Shown here piece after piece: positions 27,442-36,631 of a stretch of 64,000 nucleotides of DNA. The stretch comes from Lactococcus paracarnosus (GTDB lineage Bacteria > Bacillota > Bacilli > Lactobacillales > Streptococcaceae). The DNA lies in contig NZ_CP017195.1 of assembly GCF_006770285.1 (NCBI RefSeq), positions 1,984,001 through 2,048,000 of the forward strand, given 5' to 3'. A program made the translations under genes and the position numbers. Each line of letters begins with the position of its first letter. Position 1 is the first letter of the stretch. The notes under the pieces are model-generated. The model searched no databases. It was given only the letters and a program-made list of their open reading frames with translations, and was not told the DNA's origin.

Positions 27442-28236
27442 CTAATTTTTCACACGTTCTAGATATTTCTGATAGTCCTCAGTATGTAAAAGGTCCTTAG
27501 CATTGGCAACACGACTAGCACTTGGTGGTTTTACGCCGACCAGCGGGTAATCCCAACCTAGTTCTCGCCATTTAAATTCTCCCATGGTGTGATAAGGTAA
27601 TACTTCGAACTTTTGAACATTATCTAGTGTCTTAACATAATCACCAAGTGCAATCAAATCTTCATCAAAATCCGTTTCACCAGGCACTAATACATGGCGA
27701 ATCCAAACTGGTACCTCTTTATCTGACAGATATTTGGAAAATTCAATAATCGTACTATTTTTATGACCAGTTAACTCACGATGTCGCACATCATTAATTT
27801 CTTTTATATCAAGCAGGACCAAATCCGTTACAGCAAGCAAGCGATCAATCTCCGCAAGCGTATCTGGTTGTGTTGAATAAGGCAGACCACATGTATCTAG
27901 TGTGCAATGAATCCCTAGCGCTTTAGCCTTAGTAAACAAGGCTGTTACAAATGGCATTTGTAGCATGGCCTCACCACCAGAAACAGTAATCCCACCACGA
28001 CTACCCCAGAAAGACTTATATTTAATCGCTTCTGATAGGACATCGTCAACCGTCCGCTCCTTTGATTTATCAGTCGTCATCGCCCAGGTATCTGGATTGT
28101 GGCAAAATTTGCAACGCATCTTACAGCCCTGCATAAAAATGACAAAACGAACGCCAGGGCCATCCACACTGCCAAAACTTTCAGTCGAATGAACAAGTCC
28201 TGTTACACTGCCTATATCTTCCATGATTGTCAACAC
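27442..28236 (-). CDS. pflA: Pyruvate formate-lyase activating enzyme
   Basis: PflA is a radical-SAM enzyme that puts the glycyl radical on pyruvate formate-lyase under anaerobic conditions. CKMRCKFC holds the CxxxCxxC for the [4Fe-4S] cluster; HSTESFGSVDGPGVRFVIFMQGC and GGITVSGGEAMLQ are typical. The start is taken as GTG at 28236 behind GAGGTGAT; an ATG at 28224 is the alternative. It stands alone; pfl itself is not in the window. Its promoter contains a cre box, so carbon catabolite control by CcpA is likely. Confidence 0.95.
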   Translation of the reverse strand: MLTIMEDIGSVTGLVHSTESFGSVDGPGVRFVIFMQGCKMRCKFCHNPDTWAMTTDKSKERTVDDVLSEAIKYKSFWGSRGGITVSGGEAMLQMPFVTALFTKAKALGIHCTLDTCGLPYSTQPDTLAEIDRLLAVTDLVLLDIKEINDVRHRELTGHKNSTIIEFSKYLSDKEVPVWIRHVLVPGETDFDEDLIALGDYVKTLDNVQKFEVLPYHTMGEFKWRELGWDYPLVGVKPPSASRVANAKDLLHTEDYQKYLERVKN

Positions 28237-28355
28237 TTTCTAGTAGGATCACCTCATACGATGAACTTGATTTATTGCAAAATAAGTTATTCTTAGATAA
28301 CCACAAAAACCATAAACCTATTTAATGTAGTAATTTTCATCGTCATCTTAACTCT

Positions 28356-28384
28356 ATTTTACGTTATTTTGAAAGCGTTGACAA
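28356..28384 (-). promoter_or_regulatory. pflA promoter with overlapping cre (CcpA) site
   Basis: On the minus strand TTGTCA (28379-28384), 17 bases, TAAAAT (28356-28361). The plus-strand sequence TTGAAAGCGTTGACA (28369-28383) fits the cre consensus WTGNAANCGNWNNCW at every fixed position and covers most of the -35 box and the adjacent half of the spacer. CcpA bound there would exclude RNA polymerase. Confidence 0.75.
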
Positions 28385-28421
28385 CTTTTTATGTACATTT
28401 CTAAACAAAATGATGTCCTGC

Positions 28422-28447
28422 CTGGCTAGTCAACCTAGTTTAGCCAG
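28422..28447 (-). other. Stem-loop spanning the response-regulator stop codon
   Basis: CTGGCTA (28441-28447, minus sense) pairs with TAGCCAG (28422-28428). The TAA stop lies in the first arm; no T run follows. Confidence 0.4.
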
Positions 28448-29177
28448 TCACGCCTAGCCGTTCTAATAACTTAAAACCACCTCTTGAAACAGCAATTTCA
28501 GTATCATCGTCTAACAAAATTAACTTCTCTTTTTTATAGACCCTTTTAATACATGCTTTATTAACAAGATAAGAACGATGTACTCTAACTAGCCTATCAG
28601 AAAGGGTTGCAATCTCATTCATGTTCCCATACATAGTTAAGGTTTCCCCATCCATTTGTAGCAGTATTTTGTGTGAGACACCTGTTGTTTCAAAATAATA
28701 GATATCAGAATAGAGCGCTTCTATCACTTTTCCCGTTCTTGACCGATAAGAAAAAATTTCATCTAAGGGTTTGAGACGATTGACACCTACAAAATGATCA
28801 ATATTATCTTTAATCTTCTGGTCAAAGTCCGCTTGTGGCATTAACTTGTCAATGAAGTCATGGGCATTCACCTTGTATTCATAAGTAATGGAGGCGAATT
28901 CACTATGCGTCGTCACAAAACTGATTTGACCGATCACGTCTTTTTGTCTGATTTTTTCAGCAATCTTAAGCCCCGCATTATGATGCATTTTGATTGCAAT
29001 ATCTAGAAAATACAAATTATTTTGCGAAAGTTGCCCTATTATTGCTAAGAAATCCTTGCATTTATCATAGGTTATGACCTCTGTTATTGGATATTTTTTG
29101 TCTTTCAAATATGTTTTGACCAGACTCTCCAGTCGAAACTGCTGGACAATCTCATCTTCTAGAATGTATACTTTCAT
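28440..29177 (-). CDS. LytTR-type response regulator (AgrA/ComE-like)
   Basis: The 245-residue protein has a receiver domain (1-125) with phospho-acceptor Asp59 in YFLDIAIKMHHNAG and a LytTR DNA-binding domain (about 140-243) with YYFETTG, VRVHRSYLVNK and AVSRGGFKLL. Regulators of this type answer peptide pheromone sensors and control bacteriocin, competence or virulence genes. It overlaps the sensor gene by four bases (ATGA). No bacteriocin, AgrB or ABC exporter gene is nearby, so its targets are elsewhere or limited to its own operon. Confidence 0.9.
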   Translation of the reverse strand: MKVYILEDEIVQQFRLESLVKTYLKDKKYPITEVITYDKCKDFLAIIGQLSQNNLYFLDIAIKMHHNAGLKIAEKIRQKDVIGQISFVTTHSEFASITYEYKVNAHDFIDKLMPQADFDQKIKDNIDHFVGVNRLKPLDEIFSYRSRTGKVIEALYSDIYYFETTGVSHKILLQMDGETLTMYGNMNEIATLSDRLVRVHRSYLVNKACIKRVYKKEKLILLDDDTEIAVSRGGFKLLERLGVTG

Positions 29178-30559
29178 CTTATTCTCATCTCTAGTTCAAT
29201 TCTATAGGTATAGCTTTTTGCTTGTATATGGTAACTTACCCAAGGGTAAGTTGCAACAATCGCATCCAAATTCGTCAGACCATAACCCAGATGCTTACTT
29301 TTTGTGGAATAGCCTTCAGATAACAATAACTTAGTCTGCAGTTTTTCTTGACGCATCCTATTTTCCACAACGTAATACCTAGATAATCCCTTGTTAAAGA
29401 TAGCTAGCTTGATGGTAGGTTTAGCCATCTCCAACTCAGCCATTTCATCAATTGCATTGTCTAGCATAATACCTAATAATCTCACGATATCCAATTTATC
29501 TACACGTAAAGTATCTACTCGTTCTGGTACCTCTAGCTCAATGTTAATGCCTTGCATGTCAGCTTGTAGAATTTTTGCAGATAGTACACTTTTTACCTCT
29601 AAAATTTTGATGTTGGCAAGTTTTGCAACCTCTTGTCTATTTTCAGCAAGTATAATATTGCTTTTTTCAAGTATGTCTGCGTAGGTCTTCTTGATTTCAC
29701 CTATCTCCTGTGTCGCAATCGTTTCACGCATCGATAGTAGAATATTGGTAAAATCATGGTGAAATGCACGAACTGATTGATAAGATTTATCGACTTCTTG
29801 TGTATAGGTCGTAAGTCCTGATACCAGATAATCCTTATATCTGAGTAACTTTTGATTTTCCCATTCTTTATATTTAACATTAATCGCATACAACATAAAA
29901 ATGAATAAAAAGACATAAGTGAAAATCATGTACTTATCATTATCCTGATTTCCATCAGTCATCACCTTAACCACACTACTATATAAATAGAAACAGAGCA
30001 TCATAATATTTGATAAGATGATTAAGTGATGCTGCTCTTTTACAATATTCCGTTCACGTTCTGATAATGTTTCTGATACCATATACGCTTTTTGTTGCTT
30101 AACTATCGTATGCTCTGAGATTAGCAGATGGCTTGGTTTAATGGTCATATATCTCAGTAATAAGTAATAACTTGGCATCACACAAAAATAACTAATAATG
30201 GTTTCGAAAATGACATGATCTATACGCAATAACTCACCGACAACAAAGGTAGAAACAAACAACTCAACAAAATAGGTAAAGCTCAAGGTGAAAATCGCAT
30301 AAAATAAACTCCTTGTCACATCCTTTTCTAGAATCCACCACAAAAAGCCAATCATAAAAAACAGCTTTAGAAAACTCGGAAGATGATAGACAGTTTCAAC
30401 TGAAGAAACAAGCGTCAACACGATACCAGCAACTATAAACCTTGGTAAAACAAAGATCTTTAGATTATTTTTTAAGCTCATGACTTGATAAAGTAGGTAT
30501 AAATCAACACTCACATCTAAAACAGCAAGTGGTAAACCTAAAAAAATTGTAGTTATCAT
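29174..30559 (-). CDS. HPK10-type sensor histidine kinase (AgrC/ComD-like)
   Basis: The 461-residue protein has an N-terminal sensor of about seven membrane helices (2-24, 38-56, 63-78, 85-109, 116-138, 179-198, 209-228), then a linker and a GHKL kinase. The phospho-His lies in AFHHDFTNILL (His267 or His268), the N box in LDNAIDEM and the G box in HLGYGLTNL. This is the peptide-sensing HPK10 branch. It is co-transcribed with the LytTR regulator from a probable promoter about 85 bases upstream. The cognate peptide is not obvious; a hydrophobic mini-ORF further upstream is one candidate. Confidence 0.9.
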   Translation of the reverse strand: MITTIFLGLPLAVLDVSVDLYLLYQVMSLKNNLKIFVLPRFIVAGIVLTLVSSVETVYHLPSFLKLFFMIGFLWWILEKDVTRSLFYAIFTLSFTYFVELFVSTFVVGELLRIDHVIFETIISYFCVMPSYYLLLRYMTIKPSHLLISEHTIVKQQKAYMVSETLSERERNIVKEQHHLIILSNIMMLCFYLYSSVVKVMTDGNQDNDKYMIFTYVFLFIFMLYAINVKYKEWENQKLLRYKDYLVSGLTTYTQEVDKSYQSVRAFHHDFTNILLSMRETIATQEIGEIKKTYADILEKSNIILAENRQEVAKLANIKILEVKSVLSAKILQADMQGINIELEVPERVDTLRVDKLDIVRLLGIMLDNAIDEMAELEMAKPTIKLAIFNKGLSRYYVVENRMRQEKLQTKLLLSEGYSTKSKHLGYGLTNLDAIVATYPWVSYHIQAKSYTYRIELEMRIR

Positions 30560-30643
30560 GCGCTACCTATTATCCATACCCTAACCCTGTCTAAACCTGA
30601 TAGGTCAAGCGACTTTCTTTTTTGTTAATTATCTGTTATTATC

Positions 30644-30690
30644 ATTATACAACAAATGCAACCAAAACTGAAATCACAAGCAACTATCGT
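30644..30690 (-). promoter_or_regulatory. Candidate promoter and LytTR repeat for the sensor-regulator operon
   Basis: TATAAT (30644-30649) is preceded on the minus strand by two GTTGC elements with a 22-base period, in AGTTGC and GGTTGC. LytTR regulators bind direct repeats about two helical turns apart near -35, so this fits autoactivation. It is pattern-based only. Confidence 0.4.
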
Positions 30691-30780
30691 TGATCTAATA
30701 CAGCTAGTTACCACCAAAGAACTTATCCTTATATACTTAGATATCGTTTTCTGATCTTTGATACTCGATACATGCCTTGT

Positions 30781-30870
30781 TTAATCTACCTTAATTTTAC
30801 AGAAAAAAATGCAACTTATTGTCAACATACCCAAAACAGTCGAAAATATGCCAAATATAACATATTTCAT
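30781..30870 (-). CDS. Candidate 29-residue hydrophobic peptide (possible signal peptide precursor)
   Basis: A short frame runs ATG to TAA on the same strand as and about 220 bases upstream of the sensor kinase gene. The product starts MKYVIFG, is hydrophobic throughout, has two Cys in SCIFFC and ends KIKVD. There is no double-glycine leader motif and no strong ribosome site, so it may be chance. It is listed because HPK10 sensors usually have a peptide gene nearby and none better is visible. Confidence 0.2.
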   Translation of the reverse strand: MKYVIFGIFSTVLGMLTISCIFFCKIKVD

Positions 30871-30939
30871 GTATGAGTGACCAGAATATACCACTTATAA
30901 TCTATATCAGTAGTACCCCTTGTAAGAAAAATAGCCAAG

Positions 30940-30968
30940 AAAAAAACAAGTACCAAATCAGTACTTGT
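30940..30968 (-). terminator. Terminator of the CorC/HlyC gene
   Basis: On the minus strand CAAGTAC and GTACTTG close a short loop and are followed by a run of seven T. Confidence 0.85.
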
Positions 30969-31016
30969 TCAACATGTTTAACTATTTTTAAAGACGATTT
31001 ATCAAAGAATTGAAGC

Positions 31017-32366
31017 TTATTTGTCATCACTAGCAGCTTCTGCTTCTAGTTCATCTCCATGAAAAGTGACACGTAGCTTAACCAGTCTGGTGCCATCAAC
31101 TTCTAAGCTGGTCAGTGTTAAATTGTCTTTTTCAGTGATTACGTCATAGTCAATCTGTTCTTTTTCACCAGGAATGGCACCGATACCTGCCATAAAGTAA
31201 CCTGCTATTGTATCGACATCATCTGATTCTAGATGCGTATCAAAATACTCATTAAAATCATTTAAAGTAAGGCCACCTTTGACTGCAAAGATATTCTCAT
31301 TTATTTTGAAGATATCTTTTTCAGCAATATCCGATTCGTCTTCAATTTCGCCAACAATTTCTTCTAAAAGATCCTCAAGTGTGACAATCCCTTCAACACC
31401 ACCATACTCATTCAGTAGGATAGCCATCTGATTTTGTGTCTTTTTAAGCTCTCTCAAGAGATCATCCACAAAAATTGTTTCTGGTACAAACAAGGGTTCT
31501 TGTATAATATCAGCTAAAGCTAATTTGTCAAATCCTTGTGTATAGCCTTTTTTCAACAAGGTTTTAGTATGTAAAACACCTAATATCTTATCTTTATCAT
31601 CATCATAGACTGGAATTCTGCTATAGTTTTGCGCCAAAACAGCCATAATATTATCATGCACATCATCATTGACGTCAATCATAAAGGCATCGGTACGTGG
31701 CACCATGATTTCACGCGCCATCAACTCATCCAAACTAAAGACACCCGCTAGCATCTCCCGCTCATTTTGGTCTAAAGCAGTATTATCCGTATTGAGCAAA
31801 TACTCGATCTCATCACGCGTCATGTTCTCATTGTCATCATCAAATGTCATGGGTGTTAACTTACTCAAAATATTTGTAGAGGTTGCTAATAACCAGACGA
31901 AAGGATGCATGAGGTGGCCCAAAACATTCAAGGGACCTACTGCCGCAAGGGCATACTTTTCTTTCAAGTTTTGCGCAATTCGCTTAGGATATAACTCCCC
32001 AAAAACGATCGAAATATAAGTCAAGATTGCAAGAATAATCACTGACGCTAATGTCTTCGCAGTTGGCGTACCACCTAGTACAGGTGCTAATCTTGTCGCC
32101 AGACTATCAGCCAGGCTAGCCCCTGAAAGGATGTTGATCAGCGTGATACCGATTTGAATCGTCGATAAGAAATTACTAGGTTGATTCAAAATAGTAAGTA
32201 ATTTCTGATATTTCTTATCACCTTCTTCTGCTCGTTGTTCAACCCGTGAACGACTCGTTGACACTAGCGCCATCTCTGCGCCAGAGAAGAGTGCATTAAT
32301 AATCGTCAACACGATCAGTAAGGCGATTTGCAATATTAAGGACTGACTATCGGGGTCAGGGTGCAT
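31017..32366 (-). CDS. HlyC/CorC family transporter (CNNM plus CBS domains)
   Basis: The 449-residue protein has an N-terminal DUF21/CNNM membrane domain (about 1-190, with the FSGAEMALVS and GELYPKRIAQNLKEKYA motifs), a pair of CBS domains (about 210-335, MVPRTDAFMIDVND and YSRIPVYDDDKD) and a C-terminal CorC_HlyC domain (about 350-435). Family members act in magnesium export and divalent-cation tolerance; the older hemolysin name is not supported by function. GGAGGA lies ten bases before the ATG. Confidence 0.9.
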   Translation of the reverse strand: MHPDPDSQSLILQIALLIVLTIINALFSGAEMALVSTSRSRVEQRAEEGDKKYQKLLTILNQPSNFLSTIQIGITLINILSGASLADSLATRLAPVLGGTPTAKTLASVIILAILTYISIVFGELYPKRIAQNLKEKYALAAVGPLNVLGHLMHPFVWLLATSTNILSKLTPMTFDDDNENMTRDEIEYLLNTDNTALDQNEREMLAGVFSLDELMAREIMVPRTDAFMIDVNDDVHDNIMAVLAQNYSRIPVYDDDKDKILGVLHTKTLLKKGYTQGFDKLALADIIQEPLFVPETIFVDDLLRELKKTQNQMAILLNEYGGVEGIVTLEDLLEEIVGEIEDESDIAEKDIFKINENIFAVKGGLTLNDFNEYFDTHLESDDVDTIAGYFMAGIGAIPGEKEQIDYDVITEKDNLTLTSLEVDGTRLVKLRVTFHGDELEAEAASDDK

Positions 32367-32426
32367 GAGTTATATTCCTCCATTATTTTAAGTTATCTTA
32401 TCAACCATTCAGTTAGGTCAACACAG

Positions 32427-33554
32427 TTATTTTTCTATTATATCATACTTCTCTTTACCATCGCCACCCAGTTGTACTAGTTTATGATTTTCCCATAGTC
32501 GCCATAAAAATTTAACAACTTCTTTTGCAAGCGAATAAAATGGAACAGCCACCAACATACCAATCAAGCCATAAAGGCTACCCGTAACTAACATCAGCAC
32601 CATAATTGTCACTGGATGCACCTCAATAGCAGAGCCGACAACTTTTGGATAGATGATGTTGCCATCAATTTGTTGGAGCGTCAATACAACCAGGGCTGCA
32701 ATCAACGCTCTTACAGGGTCTGTAAAGCCAATCGAGAATAAAACAGGAATCAGACCGATGTATGGGCCTAAATAAGGAATTAAATTAGTAATTGCTGAAA
32801 AGGCTGCAAATAAGAAGGCATAAGGGACACCAATAATGAGATAGGCGATGAATACCGTAACAAAGATAAATAAGCAGTCGATGGCAGCACCACTAATATA
32901 TTTTGAAATGGTTGTATTCATATCATCTAACAGGGATATAATATTCAGCTTATCCCTTTTCAATAGTGTTTTTTTCAAGAATGGTAGCATATTCTTGCCA
33001 TCTTTTAGCATATAGAATAGCAAAATAGGCACTAAGCTCAGAATCATGGCAACTTTAAAAATGGCATTCACAACATTGGACAAGCTAAAAGTAACGCCAG
33101 ATAATAGGTTTTGTAAAATATCCATATAGCTGATATTGGCCTTATTGATTAATGTCTTGAAATCAATCTCCTTAAAGGCAGGATTTGCCGATAGTTTATC
33201 GACCCATTTTTGCAATTCAGGCACAATTGACCCTGAGGCAATAATCAGATCAGATAACTGTGTAATGACTCTTGGCACCAAGGATATTACTGTGTAGGTC
33301 AAAAGACCAATCAGTAGTACGAAGACAAGTACAATTCCCCAAATTCGAGGTAACTTAAGTTTTTCCTCTAAAAACATCACTAGCGGATTAAAGACATAGT
33401 ATAAAAAGCCTGCAATAATAAAGGGCAGAAATACAAGTGAAAATAAGGTAGTCACAGGTTTGAAGACAAATCCGATATGCGTTGATATCCAGATCACCCC
33501 AAGGACGGCGAATAATTCTATCGTCCAGAAAAATAATTTTGAGTTTTTAAACAT
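32427..33554 (-). CDS. AI-2E family transporter (PerM-like)
   Basis: A 375-residue integral membrane protein with about eight helices and the AI-2E/UPF0118 pattern: a long middle helix-loop region, GVPYAFLFAAFSAITNLIPYLGPYIG and the C-terminal VGSAIEVHPVTIMVLMLVTGSLYGLIGMLVAVP. Known members include the AI-2 exporter TqsA and sodium antiporters, so the substrate is open. AAAGGG precedes the ATG; an extended -10 (TGCTATAAT, hexamer 33600-33605) lies about 45 bases upstream. Confidence 0.88.
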   Translation of the reverse strand: MFKNSKLFFWTIELFAVLGVIWISTHIGFVFKPVTTLFSLVFLPFIIAGFLYYVFNPLVMFLEEKLKLPRIWGIVLVFVLLIGLLTYTVISLVPRVITQLSDLIIASGSIVPELQKWVDKLSANPAFKEIDFKTLINKANISYMDILQNLLSGVTFSLSNVVNAIFKVAMILSLVPILLFYMLKDGKNMLPFLKKTLLKRDKLNIISLLDDMNTTISKYISGAAIDCLFIFVTVFIAYLIIGVPYAFLFAAFSAITNLIPYLGPYIGLIPVLFSIGFTDPVRALIAALVVLTLQQIDGNIIYPKVVGSAIEVHPVTIMVLMLVTGSLYGLIGMLVAVPFYSLAKEVVKFLWRLWENHKLVQLGGDGKEKYDIIEK

Positions 33555-33697
33555 ATCGATCCCTTTGATATTTTCGTTTTATTTGTTATAATATCCCTAA
33601 TTATAGCAGATTTTTTAGACATTTGCGGCTTTTCAGAGATTAAGTCCAAATTGTCAAATCTATTAGCACCTACACTCATCTCCCTAAGGAAAATCAT

Positions 33698-34135
33698 ATG
33701 AAAATCAAACATACTCGCGATAACTTATCCCCCGTCTATCAGCAATCCTTGCGCATCCGACATGCCGTCTTTGTCAAGGAACAACAAGTTCCACTGACAC
33801 TTGAAATAGATCAAAACGAAGCTTACTGCATCCATTTCGTCTTATTTGATGATGCGGATACACCAATCGCTACCTTACGGATTTTACCAGATAAGTCTGG
33901 TAAACAAGCACTGATTCAGCGTGTTGCGACCCTCCAGCCTTATCGAGGAAACGGCTATGCTTTCGATCTCATGACAGAAGCATTATCGTTTTTAACCCGA
34001 CAACAGTTTGAACTTGTCGAACTTCATGCCCAGCTTAAAGCTATTCCATTTTATGAGAAACTTGGCTTTACACCTTTTGGTGACGAGTTTTTAGATGCCG
34101 ATATCAAGCATCTGGCTATGAAAAAAACAGTATGA
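33698..34135 (+). CDS. GNAT family N-acetyltransferase
   Basis: The 145-residue protein resembles the YjcF/ElaA branch: RIRHAVFVKEQQVP near the start, TLRILPD, the acetyl-CoA loop QPYRGNGYAFDLM, and FYEKLGFTPFGDEF at the end. The substrate is unknown. AAGGA precedes the ATG. Its last codons form part of a bidirectional terminator shared with rsmA. Confidence 0.85.
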   Translation: MKIKHTRDNLSPVYQQSLRIRHAVFVKEQQVPLTLEIDQNEAYCIHFVLFDDADTPIATLRILPDKSGKQALIQRVATLQPYRGNGYAFDLMTEALSFLTRQQFELVELHAQLKAIPFYEKLGFTPFGDEFLDADIKHLAMKKTV

Positions 34136-34160
34136 CGACAGCGCGCGTCATACTGTTTTT
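34123..34160. terminator. Bidirectional terminator between the GNAT gene and rsmA
   Basis: A 15-base perfect stem (AAAAACAGTATGACG and its complement) with an 8-base GC-rich loop. The GNAT stop codon TGA is inside the first arm, and the stop of rsmA is at the other edge. Confidence 0.9.
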
Positions 34161-35028
34161 ATTTTAAGGGTAAAAGTGCTTCAGATAACTTAGCAAATTC
34201 TGGAATTGAGAGGGCCTCACCACGAATTTGTGGTGAGATTTCTGCTATCTCAAGTGAGTTTGTCAGTTGCGCGCGAACTTCCTCTGTCTTACCAAAGACA
34301 GCTTGCAGATTATTCCAAAGTGTTTTTCGTCTATGCGCAAAGGCTAACTTTGATACTTTGAAAAAGAAATCTTCGTCCGTAACTGCCACTAAAGGTGACG
34401 CGCGTCGCGTCATTTTCAAAATCGCAGAATCTACATTTGGTGCTGGTACAAAGACAGTTTTAGGAACGATAAAGGCAACTTGCGCTGTCATATAGTATTG
34501 TACAGCGATACTCAAACTACCGTAAGCCTTGGTATTGGGTTCGGCTGAAATACGATCTGCAACCTCTTTTTGCATCATGACAATAAATTCACTAAAGGGA
34601 ATTTTACTCTCAATCAAATGCATCAAAATAGGCGTTGTAATATAGTAAGGTAAATTAGCCACGATTTTTATCGGTAAGTTTGGATTCTTAAACTGAGCAA
34701 TATGTGTCTTTAAATCAGCTTTTAAGATATCTTCATTTATGATCGTCACATTATCAAAATCTCTTAAGGTATCAGCTAAAATAGGGATCAAGCGGTCATC
34801 GATTTCAAATGCCATTACTTCTGCAGCATTTTCTGCAATAAACTCAGTCAATGCCCCAATACCAGGACCGATTTCGATGACATTGACCTCACGATCAATT
34901 TCTGCTGTATCCACTATTTTTTGTAGAATATTTGTGTCTGTTAAAAAGTTTTGACCAAGACTTTTCTTAAATGAAAAGCCATGACGGTCTAAAATCGCTT
35001 TTGTCACGCGATAATCTGCTATATGCAT
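34159..35028 (-). CDS. rsmA: 16S rRNA (adenine-1518/1519-N6)-dimethyltransferase
   Basis: RsmA (KsgA) dimethylates two adenines near the 3' end of 16S rRNA; its loss gives kasugamycin resistance. The 289-residue protein has SLGQNFLTD, the SAM motif [13 protein letters not shown] and the catalytic NLPYYITTP. It is last in the tatD-rnmV-rsmA unit, with start and rnmV stop overlapping by one base. Confidence 0.96.
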   Translation of the reverse strand: MHIADYRVTKAILDRHGFSFKKSLGQNFLTDTNILQKIVDTAEIDREVNVIEIGPGIGALTEFIAENAAEVMAFEIDDRLIPILADTLRDFDNVTIINEDILKADLKTHIAQFKNPNLPIKIVANLPYYITTPILMHLIESKIPFSEFIVMMQKEVADRISAEPNTKAYGSLSIAVQYYMTAQVAFIVPKTVFVPAPNVDSAILKMTRRASPLVAVTDEDFFFKVSKLAFAHRRKTLWNNLQAVFGKTEEVRAQLTNSLEIAEISPQIRGEALSIPEFAKLSEALLPLK

Positions 35029-35591
35029 TAAAATTTCTCCATTATTTCTTCAACTTCTGCTAATGTTATGCCAAATAGGTTTAACCGCTTTAATTGTTGC
35101 TTAGCATTACTATAGCCGATTCTAAGTGCTTCACCTAAATATTCACGGCGAATTCTACTATCTGTATGACCAATCAACCCTAAACGAATCAAATCAGCAT
35201 GGCAAATATCAAATTCAGATGCATCCTCAAAATTTGAGGTGAGGTTCCGTAGTGCTTTTTCTAAATCAGCTGCACTTGCATGTTCTACACCAAGAGAACG
35301 ACCTTTGGTCTTCGATTTTGGTGCTGCCTCATCTCTGTTTAGAAAGGCATGTTTGACCGTTGGAATAGCAGTCATGATAATGCGACGAATCCGTTCACCA
35401 CTATGATCTGGATCTGTGAAGACGATAACACCACGTAGCTCATTTAAGCGATCAATCCGCTCCAAATCATCATCGGATATAGCGGATCCTTGTGTTTCAT
35501 AGGTATCAACATCATAATACTGTTTGAGGTTGGCTGTATCATCCTTGCCTTCAACCACAACAACTTCGGCGATTTTTTGTTTATTAGTCAT
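35028..35591 (-). CDS. rnmV: Ribonuclease M5
   Basis: RNase M5 matures 5S rRNA in Firmicutes. The 187-residue protein has a Toprim domain with VVVEGKDD and the [11 protein letters not shown] motif, and a C-terminal rRNA-recognition half. ATG at 35591 is chosen over an in-frame TTG nine bases upstream; neither has a strong ribosome site, and the start overlaps the tatD stop, so coupling is likely. Confidence 0.94.
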   Translation of the reverse strand: MTNKQKIAEVVVVEGKDDTANLKQYYDVDTYETQGSAISDDDLERIDRLNELRGVIVFTDPDHSGERIRRIIMTAIPTVKHAFLNRDEAAPKSKTKGRSLGVEHASAADLEKALRNLTSNFEDASEFDICHADLIRLGLIGHTDSRIRREYLGEALRIGYSNAKQQLKRLNLFGITLAEVEEIMEKF

Positions 35592-36354
35592 GGATATCAA
35601 ACACTTTCAAGGCGTTTTGGTAAGTTGCATTAGCGACTTCATCGCTAGAAATCTCACGAAGTTCAGCTATTTTTTCAACAACAAATTTAGTGTAAGCCGG
35701 CGTATTCTCACGCCCTCTAAACGGCATCGGAGCTAGATAAGGTGCATCTGTTTCTACTAATAGTTTATCTAGCGGCAACAGTTTAGCTGCTTCCTGAAGC
35801 TCCAGAGATTTTTTAAAGGTGACCACACCTGAAAAGGAAATCAACATGCCTAAGTCGATGAACTTAAGGGCATCCTGATAGCTTCCTGAAAAAGAATGCA
35901 TGATACCGCCACGTGGGCCAACACCCTCTGACTTGATAATCTCATAAGTGTCTGCCAGTGCATCACGCGTGTGCACCATAAAAGGCAAGTTATGCGTTTT
36001 TGATAACTGAATCTGCCTGCGAAAAACAGATTCTTGAACCGCTTTCTCATCTGACATCCAGTGATAATCTAAGCCAATCTCACCTAACGCAATCACTTTA
36101 GGATCTGCTAGATGACTGACCAACATCTTTTCTATTTCAGGCGTATAGGAACCAGCCTCAGTCGGATGCCAGCCAATCGTTGCGTATAAATTATCAAATT
36201 CAGATGCTAAGGCCAAACTTTTTTCAATCGTTGGCCTATCAAATCCGACAATATTGAGTTTTGTCACACCAAATTCACGTGCTTTTTCAATCTCTTGTGC
36301 TTCACGTCCCGTAAAATTATCAGCATTCAGGTGTGTGTGTGTATCAAATATCAT
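35584..36354 (-). CDS. tatD: TatD family metal-dependent DNase
   Basis: The 256-residue TIM-barrel hydrolase has DTHTHLN at the start, GEIGLDYHW, PFMVHTRDA, HSFSGSYQDA and LLVETDAPYLAP, the metal ligands of the TatD (YcfH/YabD) family. It acts in DNA repair or RNA/DNA trimming. It leads the tatD-rnmV-rsmA unit, with an extended -10 (TGTTATACT) about 45 bases upstream. Confidence 0.93.
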   Translation of the reverse strand: MIFDTHTHLNADNFTGREAQEIEKAREFGVTKLNIVGFDRPTIEKSLALASEFDNLYATIGWHPTEAGSYTPEIEKMLVSHLADPKVIALGEIGLDYHWMSDEKAVQESVFRRQIQLSKTHNLPFMVHTRDALADTYEIIKSEGVGPRGGIMHSFSGSYQDALKFIDLGMLISFSGVVTFKKSLELQEAAKLLPLDKLLVETDAPYLAPMPFRGRENTPAYTKFVVEKIAELREISSDEVANATYQNALKVFDIHD

Positions 36355-36587
36355 TTAAACCTCTTTTTACTCTTCCTCATGTAAGTATTAACTATATAAT
36401 AGTATAACATTTATTTTCATCCCGTTTCTGCTTTGCATGCAAGAAATTTGTCAAATGCCATGTCGCATTAATGCGGTGGGCTCTTGTGCTATTCTCAATA
36501 TTTTTGTGATTTAACCTTTAATCATGTCATTCATTTCTAATATCAATAATATGCTGTCATGTTTGTATAGGCTAACTATCACAACAA

Positions 36588-36626
36588 AGTAAAAATACCA
36601 ACAAAAGCAATTATGCTGTCGGTATT
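36588..36626 (-). terminator. Terminator of the XRE/DUF6442 pair
   Basis: On the minus strand AATACCGACA pairs with TGTTGGTATT (one wobble) and is followed by a short T run. Confidence 0.7.
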
Positions 36627-36631
36627 GTTGC

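Larger units (their letters stand above)
30560..31016. other. AT-rich region upstream of the two-component system
   Basis: This 457-base stretch carries a -10 box (TATAAT, minus strand, 30644-30649) with an 18-base spacer to TTTCAG, and two GTTGC copies 22 bases apart just upstream, resembling LytTR direct repeats. It also holds a 29-codon minus-strand ORF, a 32-codon plus-strand ORF and the terminator of the next gene. Both ORFs lack a good ribosome site. Confidence 0.5.

Noticed and set aside
28440..30559. Bacteriocin or competence locus around the two-component system
   Set aside because: No exporter, immunity, bacteriocin or double-glycine peptide gene is visible on either side; only the sensor and regulator are supported.
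36320..36345. GT-repeat tract near the tatD start
   Set aside because: Only a few GTs in a coding region (His/Thr codons); too short to call a phase-variable repeat.
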